Source: Azospirillum humicireducens
Lineage (GTDB): Bacteria > Pseudomonadota > Alphaproteobacteria > Azospirillales > Azospirillaceae
Assembly (NCBI RefSeq): GCF_001639105.2
Contig: NZ_CP015285.1
Location: 2,100,501 to 2,164,500 of the forward strand
Reading direction: 5' to 3'
DNA length: 64,000 bases
Part shown: positions 44,120 through 55,785 of the stretch, piece by piece
Layout: each line of letters opens with the position of its first letter
Position numbering within the stretch: position 1 is the first letter of the stretch
Notes under the pieces: model-generated
Database searches by the model: none
What the model was told of the DNA's origin: nothing
The model's input: the letters and a program-made list of their open reading frames with translations, nothing else
Made by a program: the position numbers and the translations under genes

Positions 44120-45307
44120 TCAGGCGAAACGATACATGGTGACCGCGCCGCCGTCCGGCACGCCTTCGCTGTCCGCCCCGATCAGGACGAAGCCATCGGC
44201 CCGAGCCGCCGCCGCCAGTCCCGGCCAGCCGGGCGAGGCGACCGGTTCCACCCTGCCCCCATCGTCCAGCCGCACCCGGTGCAGGTCGACACAGCCGATC
44301 TCCGAAACCAGCTTGCGCACGGTCACCGCCTGAACGGTGGCATGGGGCAGCCCGGCGGGCAAGCCGGCGGCATGCCGCACCGCCCGCCCGGCCAGCAGCT
44401 CGTAAGCCGCCAGCGCCGCCATCGGTTCGCCCGGTATCAGCAGCACGGGACCGCCGGCGGCCTGTCCCAACCCGGCACTGCCGCCCGGCCGCATGGCGAT
44501 GCCGTGAAAATCCAGGCTGCCGGCCTTCGCCAGGGCGGGTGGCGCCACATCGTCCGGACCGGTGCCGGTGCGGCCAGCCGACAGGATCAGGTCGGCGCCG
44601 GGCCGGGTGAAGGCGTCAGCCAGTGCGTCGATGTCGGCGGGCAGCGGGGCGACCGCCTCGACAGTGCCGCCGTCGCGCCGGACCAGCGCGGCCAGCATGT
44701 CCCCCAACTGCTCCGCCGCACCGGCCTTGGGACCGCCGGCCAGCAGGATCCGCACCCGCGGCGCCGGCAGGACCGGCAGGATGCGATGCCCGGCGGCGGC
44801 AAGCAGCCCGAGGTCGGCGGGGCGCAGGCGCCGGCCGGCCGGCAGCAGCGGGCTTCCGGCCGCCATCCAGGCGCCCCGGCGCTCCACTCCGCTGCCGGGT
44901 GCCACGGCATCGACCGCCTCGACGACAGGGCCGGCGGCCTGAGCCGCCTCATAGGGGATCACCGCGTCGCAGCCCGGCGGCAGCGGATCGCCGGCCACCA
45001 CCGCGAGCGCGCCCGCCAGCGGCACCGGATTGTAGGAGCCGGCCCCCAGCGTATCGGCCGCCGCCACGGCATAGCCGTCCGTCGCGGCGCGGGCGGACGG
45101 CGGCCAATCGCCCAGCGCCGCGACCGCTTCCGACAGCACCAGAGCGCCGCACTCCGCCAACGGCAAAGGCCGGGCGGATGGCGGAGCGATCCGGCCATCG
45201 ATCCAGGTCCAGGCGGCGTCCAGCGTCGACCGGCGGGAGAAGCCGCGGCCACGGACATCGCGGAACGACGGTGCAGCAGGCGAAGTGGCGGAGGGCGGGG
45301 CGGTCAC
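44120..45307 (-). CDS. MoeA-like molybdopterin-binding protein
   Basis: The 395-residue protein is a second, diverged MoeA homologue: AATDGYAVAAADTLGAG near residue 70, GCDAVIPYEAAQ, PAGRRLRPADLGLLAAAGH, and LLIPGEPMAALAAYELLAG. The usual GGVSVG loop is replaced by SAGRTGTGPDD, so catalysis may differ. The start is a GTG at 45307 that overlaps the stop of the upstream diguanylate cyclase (GTGA), which shows translational coupling. The frame runs on antisense-free upstream through that gene but only from 45307 does it look like MoeA. Confidence 0.85.
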   Translation of the reverse strand: MTAPPSATSPAAPSFRDVRGRGFSRRSTLDAAWTWIDGRIAPPSARPLPLAECGALVLSEAVAALGDWPPSARAATDGYAVAAADTLGAGSYNPVPLAGALAVVAGDPLPPGCDAVIPYEAAQAAGPVVEAVDAVAPGSGVERRGAWMAAGSPLLPAGRRLRPADLGLLAAAGHRILPVLPAPRVRILLAGGPKAGAAEQLGDMLAALVRRDGGTVEAVAPLPADIDALADAFTRPGADLILSAGRTGTGPDDVAPPALAKAGSLDFHGIAMRPGGSAGLGQAAGGPVLLIPGEPMAALAAYELLAGRAVRHAAGLPAGLPHATVQAVTVRKLVSEIGCVDLHRVRLDDGGRVEPVASPGWPGLAAAARADGFVLIGADSEGVPDGGAVTMYRFA

Positions 45308-46221
45308 AGCGCCGGCACCGTTGCGTCCTGCACGCGGTTGCGGCCGGCGCGCTTGGCACGATAGAGCAGCTGGTCGGCAATCTCCGCCAGCCGGTCCGGG
45401 CTGCCGGCGGCGGACGGGATCACCGTGGCGACGCCGAGGCTGATGGTGACGAAGGGGGCGACGGGGGACTGGGCATGCGGGATGCGCCGTTCGGCCACGC
45501 CGGCCCGGAGGTCTTCGGCGACGCGGGTGGCGCCGGGACCGTCGGTCTCCGGCAGCAGGCAGACGAACTCCTCCCCGCCATAGCGGGCGACCAGGTCGCT
45601 CGGCCGCCTCGTCCTCTCCGACAGCACCTCGGCCACCACGCGCAGACATTCGTCGCCGACCTGATGGCCGTACTGGTCGTTGTAGGCCTTGAAATGATCG
45701 ACATCGAGGATGATGAGCGACAACGGCAGGTGCGCACGGGCGCAGCGCCGCCATTCGCGGGACATCGCATCGTCGAAGCGTCGGCGGTTGGCGATGCCGG
45801 TCAGCCCGTCCAGGAAGGACAGGCTGCGCAGCAGATCGGTCTGGCGTTTCAGCAGCAGGTGGTTGCGCACCCGCGCCTTCACGATGGGCGGGCTGATCGG
45901 CTTGGTGATGAAGTCGATGGCCCCGACCTCCAGCCCGCGGGTCTCGTCCTCCACCTCGCTCTTGGCGGAGATGAAGATGACCGGGATGTCGTGGGTGGCG
46001 GGGTCGCCCTTGATGCGGCGGCACACCTCGAAGCCGTCCATTCCCGGCATCATGATGTCCAGCAGGACAAGGTCGGGCATCCGAACCTGGACCAGATCCA
46101 GCGCCTTTTCACCGTCCGTGGCGAAATAGATGTCGTACTCGTCCTTCAGGATGCGGCTGAGCACATGGACGTTGGACGGGATATCGTCCACCACCAGGAT
46201 TTTCGGGCGGAGTTCGGCCAT
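45304..46221 (-). CDS. Response regulator diguanylate cyclase (REC-GGDEF)
   Basis: The 305-residue protein joins a receiver domain (Asp12, Asp13, phospho-acceptor Asp55, Lys107) to a GGDEF domain with GGEEF at 215 to 219 and an inhibitory I-site RPSD at 206 to 209. It should make cyclic di-GMP when phosphorylated and be product-inhibited, as PleD-type cyclases are. It begins eight bases after the hybrid kinase stop, so the kinase is its likely phosphate source. Confidence 0.95.
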   Translation of the reverse strand: MAELRPKILVVDDIPSNVHVLSRILKDEYDIYFATDGEKALDLVQVRMPDLVLLDIMMPGMDGFEVCRRIKGDPATHDIPVIFISAKSEVEDETRGLEVGAIDFITKPISPPIVKARVRNHLLLKRQTDLLRSLSFLDGLTGIANRRRFDDAMSREWRRCARAHLPLSLIILDVDHFKAYNDQYGHQVGDECLRVVAEVLSERTRRPSDLVARYGGEEFVCLLPETDGPGATRVAEDLRAGVAERRIPHAQSPVAPFVTISLGVATVIPSAAGSPDRLAEIADQLLYRAKRAGRNRVQDATVPAL

Positions 46222-46229
46222 GGCAGCGT

Positions 46230-50123
<3,894 letters not shown>

Positions 50124-50392
50124 TGCCGAACCGCCGCTGCACCGCTGCCGTCGACCGGCGCCCACCGCCGACCTTTCCGCCTAGATCGGGCGGAGTATGA
50201 TCTGGCGCGCTCGGCGACCGCAAGCAACTTGATCGACGCAACGGTGACGTTGGGGACATCCGGCGCTTGCGGGGGACCCCGACGGTACAGCCCCCCTTGC
50301 ACCGCCTGCCTTCGCGAGCGTCAAGCGGCATCGTGCCCCATATTTGTCATGCCGCCCGCTTCCGCTCCCGCCCCGTTGAAAGCGCCCGATCG

Positions 50393-51751
50393 ATGGCCGA
50401 CCGCCGCCCCGCTCCCGTCAAGCTCCTCCCAACCGGCCTGTTGGGCGCCGGCTTGTTGGCTCTGGCGGTCTGCGCCCTGCCGGCCGCGCCGGCACCGGCC
50501 CAGTCGGCGATGACTGGGCCGGTGCGGACGGACCCGATGCAGACGGTCGGCGCCGAGGTGCATGTGCGGATGGAAACACTGCCCAAGCCATACGCCACGC
50601 CCGCCGTCGCCAACGAGGCCGTGCTGGTGCCGCGCCGTGCCGGCCAGCCGCTGCGGGCGCCGCGCGGCTTCACGGTCAGCCTGTTCCGAGACGGGGTGGA
50701 GAATGCGCGCAACCTGCTGGTCCTGCCGAATGGCGACGTGCTGGTGGCCCAGCAGCGGCCCGGCTCCCTGACCCTGCTGCGCGACGGCGACGGCAACGGC
50801 CATGCGGAAATGGCCCGGATCTGGGCGGAGGGATTCGACCGTCCCTTCGGCCTCGCCTTCCATGACGGTTCGGTCCTGGTCGGCGACCTGAACGGGGTGT
50901 GGCGGCTGCCCTGGACGGCCGGGACCGTGCAGGCGGGCGAGCGGCGGCGGCTGACCCCGGAGGGCGCCTTCGGCAAACCCGGCGGCCACGATACCCGCTC
51001 TGTCGCGGTGGCGCCGGACGGCCGGCATTTCTACGTCGGCATCGGGTCGGAGGGGAACATCGGGGTGGAGCCGGAGCCGCGCGCCACCATCCAGGAATTC
51101 CGCATCGACGGCAGCGGCCAGCGCCTGTTCGCCGCCGGATTGCGCAACCCGGTCGGCCTCGCCTTCAAGCCGGGCACCAACGATCTCTATGCCGTGGTGA
51201 ACGAGCGTGACGGGTTGGGCGACCAGTTGGTCCCCGATTTCCTGACCTCGGTGGCACCCGGCGGCTTCTATGGCTGGCCCTATTCCTACATCGGCGCCAA
51301 CCCGCAGCCGGATCTGGCGGGGCGGCGGCCCGATCTGGTCAAGGCGGCTCTGGTGCCGGGACTGTTGTTCCAGGCCCATTCCGCGCCGATCGGCCTGGTC
51401 TTCGGCGACGCCACCCATTTCCCGGAGCGCTACCGCATGGGCGCCTTCGTGGCCCTGCGCGGCTCTTGGAACAGGTCCCGCCCCACCGGATACGCCATCG
51501 CCTTCGTCCCCTTCGACACCGCCCCCTTCGACAGGAACCGCCCGACCGGCACCTATGAGACCTTCGTCACCGGATTCCGCATCGACAGCCGGTCGGACGG
51601 CGACGAAACCCCGCGGGTGTGGGGCCGGCCGAGCGGTCTGGCCGTCGCCGCCGACGGCGCCCTGCTGATCGCCGAGGATGCCTCCGGCACGGTCTGGCGG
51701 GTGGCCTATGCCGCGGCCGACCGGGAACCGGAACCGGCCGTCAAGCCCTGA
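50393..51751 (+). CDS. PQQ-type sugar/sorbosone dehydrogenase, exported
   Basis: The 452-residue protein has a signal peptide (basic start, hydrophobic core to about residue 30, cleavage near APAQS) and a six-bladed propeller of the glucose/sorbosone dehydrogenase family (PRGFTVSLFRDGVENAR, GGHDTRSVAVAPDG with the catalytic-type His, GLRNPVGLAFKPGT, GGFYGWPYSYIG). Members oxidise sugars in the periplasm with PQQ and pass electrons to a cytochrome. The frame opens earlier, but the signal peptide starts at the ATG at 50393. Substrate unknown. Confidence 0.88.
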   Translation: MADRRPAPVKLLPTGLLGAGLLALAVCALPAAPAPAQSAMTGPVRTDPMQTVGAEVHVRMETLPKPYATPAVANEAVLVPRRAGQPLRAPRGFTVSLFRDGVENARNLLVLPNGDVLVAQQRPGSLTLLRDGDGNGHAEMARIWAEGFDRPFGLAFHDGSVLVGDLNGVWRLPWTAGTVQAGERRRLTPEGAFGKPGGHDTRSVAVAPDGRHFYVGIGSEGNIGVEPEPRATIQEFRIDGSGQRLFAAGLRNPVGLAFKPGTNDLYAVVNERDGLGDQLVPDFLTSVAPGGFYGWPYSYIGANPQPDLAGRRPDLVKAALVPGLLFQAHSAPIGLVFGDATHFPERYRMGAFVALRGSWNRSRPTGYAIAFVPFDTAPFDRNRPTGTYETFVTGFRIDSRSDGDETPRVWGRPSGLAVAADGALLIAEDASGTVWRVAYAAADREPEPAVKP

Positions 51752-51779
51752 CCGCGCGCCCGACCGATCCACGACGCCG

Positions 51780-52076
51780 TCAGCAGCACTCGTCCTCCAG
51801 CCGGCGCAGCATCGCCAGCCCCTCCTCGTCGGCCTGCTCCTCGAACAGGTCGGCGATGTAATAGATGTTGGCGCAGAGCAGACACAGTCCGTCGGCCTGC
51901 CGCTTCAGCGGGTCCCCGGCGACCGCCAGCTTGGCACGGAACCGCTCCCAGAAGGCGTTGGTCTTGGCCGGATCGTCGATGTGCATGTACAGCCGTTCGA
52001 CGATGCGGCGGCTGTTGCCCTCGCAGTCGATTCCCTTGAACGAGACGTAACGGTCGGGCGAGTCGATGCTGTCCAC
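51780..52076 (-). CDS. cowN: N2-fixation sustaining protein CowN
   Basis: The product (98 residues from the GTG at 52076) matches CowN throughout: DRYVSFKGIDCEGNSRR, ERLYMHIDDP, FRAKLAVAGDPLKRQADGLC and LCANIYYIADLFEEQ. CowN lets nitrogenase keep working in the presence of carbon monoxide by binding the enzyme and reducing CO inhibition. An AGGAGG site lies nine bases before the GTG; the ATG at 52094 six codons earlier would have this site inside the coding region and has none of its own. The CO sensor gene rcoM lies upstream on the same strand beyond two insertion sequences that begin about 150 bp ahead of the start. Confidence 0.93.
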   Translation of the reverse strand: MDSIDSPDRYVSFKGIDCEGNSRRIVERLYMHIDDPAKTNAFWERFRAKLAVAGDPLKRQADGLCLLCANIYYIADLFEEQADEEGLAMLRRLEDECC

Positions 52077-52085
52077 GGGATGGGG

Positions 52086-52091
52086 CCTCCT
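52086..52091 (-). promoter_or_regulatory. Ribosome-binding site that decides the cowN start
   Basis: AGGAGG on the minus strand is followed after nine bases by the GTG at 52076. It lies inside the codons that would follow an ATG start at 52094, so the GTG is favoured. Confidence 0.6.
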
Positions 52092-52178
52092 CATTCCGGT
52101 TGCCAGGGGTGGGGAACATGGCGGCGATCCTTCCCTGCCCGCGCCCCTGCCCGCAAGCCGCGCTGCACAAGCGGCGGT

Positions 52179-52197
52179 CCACCGGCGCGAACGGTGG
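52179..52197. promoter_or_regulatory. Palindrome in the cowN upstream region
   Basis: CCACCG and CGGTGG flank seven bases. It lies about 100 bp ahead of cowN in the native sequence between cowN and the IS5-type element, and may be part of its promoter or operator. No NifA site or -24/-12 promoter was found there. Confidence 0.3.
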
Positions 52198-52220
52198 CAT
52201 TGCTGCGTGAATGGAGACGG

Positions 52221-52224
52221 CTAA
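52221..52224. repeat. CTAA target duplication, left of the IS5-type element
   Basis: CTAA directly precedes the left end of the IS5-type element. Further copies lie at 53531 and 55038. The spacing and the YTAR form fit target duplication by both elements. Confidence 0.75.
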
Positions 52225-53530
52225 CAGGACGCGGAAAAAGGGCTGTTCTCGGCAGTTCGGTCGTGATTCCCTTGGGTCGTTGAGAACGCGGCCGGTGAGG
52301 GTATGATGCGGGGATCGGACGAACGCAGCGAGGGTCTTTTCAGCTACGTGAGCTGCGAGGCTCGGGTTCCGGCCGATCATCCGCTGCGGTCGATCCGTGC
52401 CATCGTGGACGAGGCGCTGGAGGTTATGTCGCCGGCGTTCGAGGGGCTGTACTCCAAGATCGGGCGGCCGTCGATCCCGCCGGAGAAGCTGCTGCGGGCT
52501 TTGCTGCTCCAGGCCTTCTACTCGGTGCGCTCGGAACGCCAACTGATGGAACAGCTCGACTACAACCTGCTGTTCCGGTGGTTCGTCGGCTTGTCGATGG
52601 ACGCCCCGGTGTGGGACGTCACCGTGTTCACCAAGAACCGGGAGCGTCTGCTGGCCGGCGACGTGGCGGCCAAGTTCCTGGCCACCGTGCTGGGCCAGCC
52701 GAAGGTCAAGGCGCTGCTGTCTGACGAGCATTTCTCGGTGGATGGCACGCTGATCGAAGCCTGGGCGTCGGTGAAGAGCTTCCGGCCCAAGGATGGCAGC
52801 GGCGAGCCGCCGGGGCCGGGGCGCAACGGCGACCGCGACTTCCATGGTGAGAAGCGGTCCAACGAGACCCATGCCTCGACCAGCGATCCCGAGGCCCGAC
52901 TGTACCGCAAGGGAAATGGGCAACCGGCGAAGCTGGCCTTCATGGGCCACGCGCTGATGGAGAACCGAAACGCCCTGGTGGTGGATGTCCGGCTGACGGC
53001 GGCCACCGGTCTGGCTGAACGCGAAGCGGCGGTGTCCATGGTCGAGGCCATCCCCGGCCGCCACCGCGTCACGGTGGGCGCCGACAAGGCTTACGACACC
53101 AAGGATTTCGTGGCCGACCTGCGCGAGTTGGGTGCAGCCCCCCATGTCGCGCAGAACACGAGCAACCGCCGTTCGGCGATCGACTGCCGGACCACCCGCC
53201 ACCCTGGCTACGCCGTGTCCTTGCGAATCCGCAAGCGGATCGAGGAGGTGTTCGGCTGGATCAAGGGGGCCGGGTTGCGCAAGACCCGCCATCGCGGCAC
53301 GGCCCGTGTTGGCTGGATGTTCACGCTGACCGCTGCCGCCTACAACCTGATCCGCCTGCCCAAGCTGCTGGTGGCAGCATAATCACGCCCGGAGTCCGCC
53401 TGAACGGCGGCTCTGTGAGCCTCAGAGCGCGAAAAGGAACCCCATTCCGATAAAAACGGCTGTCGGAAACCCCATTTCCAAGCCTCAGCCGAGGCAAAAA
53501 GCCGGAATATGTTCGTTTTTCCGCAGCCTG
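52225..53530 (+). mobile_element. IS5-family insertion sequence, 1306 bp, complete
   Basis: The ends are imperfect inverted repeats: CAGGACGCGGAAAAA on the left and the complement of CAGGCTGCGGAAAAA on the right (13 of 15 matches). CTAA flanks it on both sides, a YTAR site typical of the family. One transposase gene fills it. It lies between cowN and the IS701-type element. Confidence 0.85.
52303..53382 (+). CDS. IS5-family transposase
   Basis: The 359-residue protein has an N-terminal DUF772-type region (KIGRPSIPPEKLLRALLLQ, RQLMEQLDYNLLFRWFVGL) and a DDE catalytic core: Asp in SVDGTLIEAW, Asp in VGADKAYDT, and Glu in RIEEVFGWIKG. The frame is intact, so the element may be active. The start is the first of two ATGs at 52303. 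Confidence 0.93.
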   Translation: MMRGSDERSEGLFSYVSCEARVPADHPLRSIRAIVDEALEVMSPAFEGLYSKIGRPSIPPEKLLRALLLQAFYSVRSERQLMEQLDYNLLFRWFVGLSMDAPVWDVTVFTKNRERLLAGDVAAKFLATVLGQPKVKALLSDEHFSVDGTLIEAWASVKSFRPKDGSGEPPGPGRNGDRDFHGEKRSNETHASTSDPEARLYRKGNGQPAKLAFMGHALMENRNALVVDVRLTAATGLAEREAAVSMVEAIPGRHRVTVGADKAYDTKDFVADLRELGAAPHVAQNTSNRRSAIDCRTTRHPGYAVSLRIRKRIEEVFGWIKGAGLRKTRHRGTARVGWMFTLTAAAYNLIRLPKLLVAA

Positions 53531-53534
53531 CTAA
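53531..53534. repeat. CTAA shared by both insertion sequences
   Basis: This CTAA ends the IS5-type element's target duplication and also begins the one of the IS701-type element, so the two elements share one site. Confidence 0.75.
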
Positions 53535-55037
53535 TTCTACTGTGTCATAAAGTTCGCAATTGATGGCAGCATGGACATCGCTGAAGGGTCCTGGCGAGCA
53601 TTCTGGCGATTGCGATGCGCAGGGTGGCGATGGACGTCGGGATGTGTCGCTCAGGGCGGGGCGGCGGCCCCGCGGGGTCGGAAGCTTTCGGGAAGGTCAG
53701 GCGCTTGGAGGCGCCCGGAGGGAGGTGGTCCTGAGGGGGGAATCGCCGCCCGTTCCCTGATCAGGAAACCGTAGGCGGCGATGCACAGCGTCGCGTGATG
53801 GTGGAATCCGCGCCAGCCCCGGCCCTCATAATGGCCAAGGCCGAGCTCCTGCTTGAGTTCGAGGTAATCGCGTTCGATGCGCCACCGCAACTTGGCGGTC
53901 TCCACCAAGGCGTCGAGCGACATTGTCTCCGGCAGCGTCGACAACCAGTACTTGGTCGGCTTCTCTTCATCCTCGGGCCATTCGATCAGCAGCCACTCCT
54001 CCGGGCGACGCACCGCCCGCTCCTCGTCGCGGTGCGCGGCGTGAACGCGAACGGCGGCGAAACGGGAGGCCAGCGGCGCGTTCGTGCCTTCCCGCCACGT
54101 CACGGAACGCCAAGCCTCCGGCGCCAACCCTTCGGCCAGAGCCTTTACCGAGATCGGTTCATGTCCAGGGGCGCGGCGCAGGAGCTTTGGCGGCCGCCCC
54201 TTGCCGCTCCACGGCTTGGGCGGCAGCGGTTCCACACCGGGCGGCCAGACGGTCAGCGAGGACTGGACTCCGGCGACGTAGGTCAGCCCCAGCGCGGTCA
54301 CGCCTTCGCGCAGGGCGGTGTCGTTGCCGTAGCCCGCGTCCATCAGGACCACGCCCGGCGGCAGACCCGCCGCCATGGCCGTGCGGATCTGGTCCAGCGC
54401 GATGGCCGGCTTGGTCTGGAAGAGGACCCCGTCCGGTACGCCGGTCCGCACCCGGCGCTCCGCGTCGCCGGCCCATGTCTCCGGTAGGTAAAGCCGGAAG
54501 GCGACGGGAAGGCTGGCGTAGTCGGTTGCCAGCGACAGCGACACGGCAACCTGACAGTTGTCCTGCTTGCCGATCTGGCCGCAGTACTGGCGCGTCACGC
54601 CAACGGAGTGGCGGCCCTTCTTCGGCATGCCGGTGTCGTCGATGATCCAGGCGCGGACCGGGCCGCGTTCCAACAGCGCCGGCAAAACCAGATCGCGCAC
54701 CCCGGCCAGCACTGCGGCATCCTCCCAGGCCGCCTTGGCAACAAAATGGTGCAAGGACTGATGGGCGGCGCCGACACGTCCCGGCTCCACCCGCGCGGCC
54801 ATCGGCTCGACACTCTTGCGGTCGCCTGGAAGGATCAATCCGGTGCAATAGGCACGAAACGGCGCCGCGCGATCAGCGTGACCCAAAGCCGGAGACAGGC
54901 GATCGACATACGCCGCGAACCGTGATTCGATGCCGCCTGCGGTGCCAAGGGGATCCATACCGCCTCTCTGAACGAAGCATGAATCCTCTTACTACAACGA
55001 ACCGCTGTCCCATTCCAGGTTTTATGACACAGTAGAA
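53535..55037 (-). mobile_element. IS701-family insertion sequence, 1503 bp, complete
   Basis: The left end starts TTCTACTGTGTCATAAA and the right end is its exact complement, 17 bp each. CTAA flanks both ends; IS701 elements duplicate a 4-bp YTAR target. A single minus-strand transposase gene fills it. The right copy of CTAA overlaps the rcoM stop codon. Confidence 0.9.
53651..54958 (-). CDS. IS701-family transposase
   Basis: The 435-residue protein is a DDE transposase with Asp in WIIDDTGMPKKG, Asp in VLMDAGYGND and Glu in RWRIERDYLELKQELGLGHYEG, in the spacing of the IS701 family. The C-terminal tail (SGPPPSGRLQ) is Pro-rich. The frame is uninterrupted. It is read in the same direction as rcoM and cowN, so transcription from it might reach cowN only through the oppositely oriented IS5-type gene. 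Confidence 0.93.
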   Translation of the reverse strand: MDPLGTAGGIESRFAAYVDRLSPALGHADRAAPFRAYCTGLILPGDRKSVEPMAARVEPGRVGAAHQSLHHFVAKAAWEDAAVLAGVRDLVLPALLERGPVRAWIIDDTGMPKKGRHSVGVTRQYCGQIGKQDNCQVAVSLSLATDYASLPVAFRLYLPETWAGDAERRVRTGVPDGVLFQTKPAIALDQIRTAMAAGLPPGVVLMDAGYGNDTALREGVTALGLTYVAGVQSSLTVWPPGVEPLPPKPWSGKGRPPKLLRRAPGHEPISVKALAEGLAPEAWRSVTWREGTNAPLASRFAAVRVHAAHRDEERAVRRPEEWLLIEWPEDEEKPTKYWLSTLPETMSLDALVETAKLRWRIERDYLELKQELGLGHYEGRGWRGFHHHATLCIAAYGFLIRERAAIPPSGPPPSGRLQAPDLPESFRPRGAAAPP

Positions 55038-55041
55038 CTAA
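55038..55041. repeat. CTAA target duplication at the rcoM stop codon
   Basis: The complement TTAG contains the TAG stop of rcoM, which the insertion recreated without altering the coding sequence. Confidence 0.7.
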
Positions 55042-55763
55042 AGCGCCAGCCGCTTCTTCAGCGCGTCGGCCCGGTTGCGGCTGACCGGCACGCGGGGGGC
55101 GCCGGGGGCGGCCATGACGAAGGCGGCACGGCCGTCCTGCCGCTCCACCGCGCGGGCATGGCGCAGATTGACGATGTAGCCGCGGTGGGTGCGCACGAAG
55201 GACCGGGCGTCGAGCCGCGCCTCCAGCTCCGACAGGGGCAGTCCGCAGAAGAAGGCGCCGTCGGCGGTGTGGACCGTGGTGTAGTGGCCGTCGGCCTGCA
55301 GATAGACGGCATCCGCCGGGTCGAGCAGCACGATGCCCTGCCCCTTTTCCACCGGCAGCTTGACCAGCGGCTCGGCCGGCGGTCGTGAAAGCGGCTGCGA
55401 TTCCTGCGCGTCGGGCGTGATGGGACGCGCCGCCTCCATCAGCATCAGGGCGGTGACGGCACTCCCGTCCGCCACGGTCGCGGCGGGCGCCAGCGCGGTC
55501 GCCTTCACCACCAGAACCCGGCCGGGCAGCGCCACCATCATCGAACAGGCCGAGGCGGGTGCGGCCGGATCGCCCGCCGCCGCCAGCAGCAGGTCCACCT
55601 TCGCCCGGTGCGAGGGCGGGTGCAGGTCGTGCAGACAGGCGCCGATCAGCCCGGTCGCCCGCTCCCCCAGCAGCCGCACCGCCGCCGGGTTCACGGCCAG
55701 CACCTGCCGGGCACCGTCCAGCAGCACCAGCCCGACGTCCATGTTCTGCAACGCATAGTCCAT
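55038..55763 (-). CDS. rcoM: RcoM-like CO-sensing PAS-LytTR regulator
   Basis: The 241-residue protein has an N-terminal PAS domain (about 1 to 115) and a C-terminal LytTR DNA-binding domain (about 140 to 241, with LQADGHYTTVHT and FVRTHRGYIVNL). RcoM proteins bind haem through the PAS domain with a His and a Met and switch on CO-related genes. Here His48 in LHPPSHRAKV and Met75/76 in SMMVALPGRVLVVK match the positions expected from Burkholderia RcoM (His74 and Met104), allowing for a shorter N-terminus. cowN is its natural target in Rhodobacter and lies downstream, beyond two insertion sequences. Haem ligands are inferred by alignment from memory. Confidence 0.82.
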   Translation of the reverse strand: MDYALQNMDVGLVLLDGARQVLAVNPAAVRLLGERATGLIGACLHDLHPPSHRAKVDLLLAAAGDPAAPASACSMMVALPGRVLVVKATALAPAATVADGSAVTALMLMEAARPITPDAQESQPLSRPPAEPLVKLPVEKGQGIVLLDPADAVYLQADGHYTTVHTADGAFFCGLPLSELEARLDARSFVRTHRGYIVNLRHARAVERQDGRAAFVMAAPGAPRVPVSRNRADALKKRLAL

Positions 55764-55785
55764 GGACGCCCACTATAGCGGCGAT

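Noticed and set aside
52095..52220. Sigma-54 promoter or NifA site ahead of cowN
   Set aside because: The best match has no GG at -24, and no TGT-N10-ACA is present.
52225..55037. A single composite transposon made of the two insertion sequences
   Set aside because: The elements have unrelated ends and a CTAA copy between them, which fits two separate insertions.
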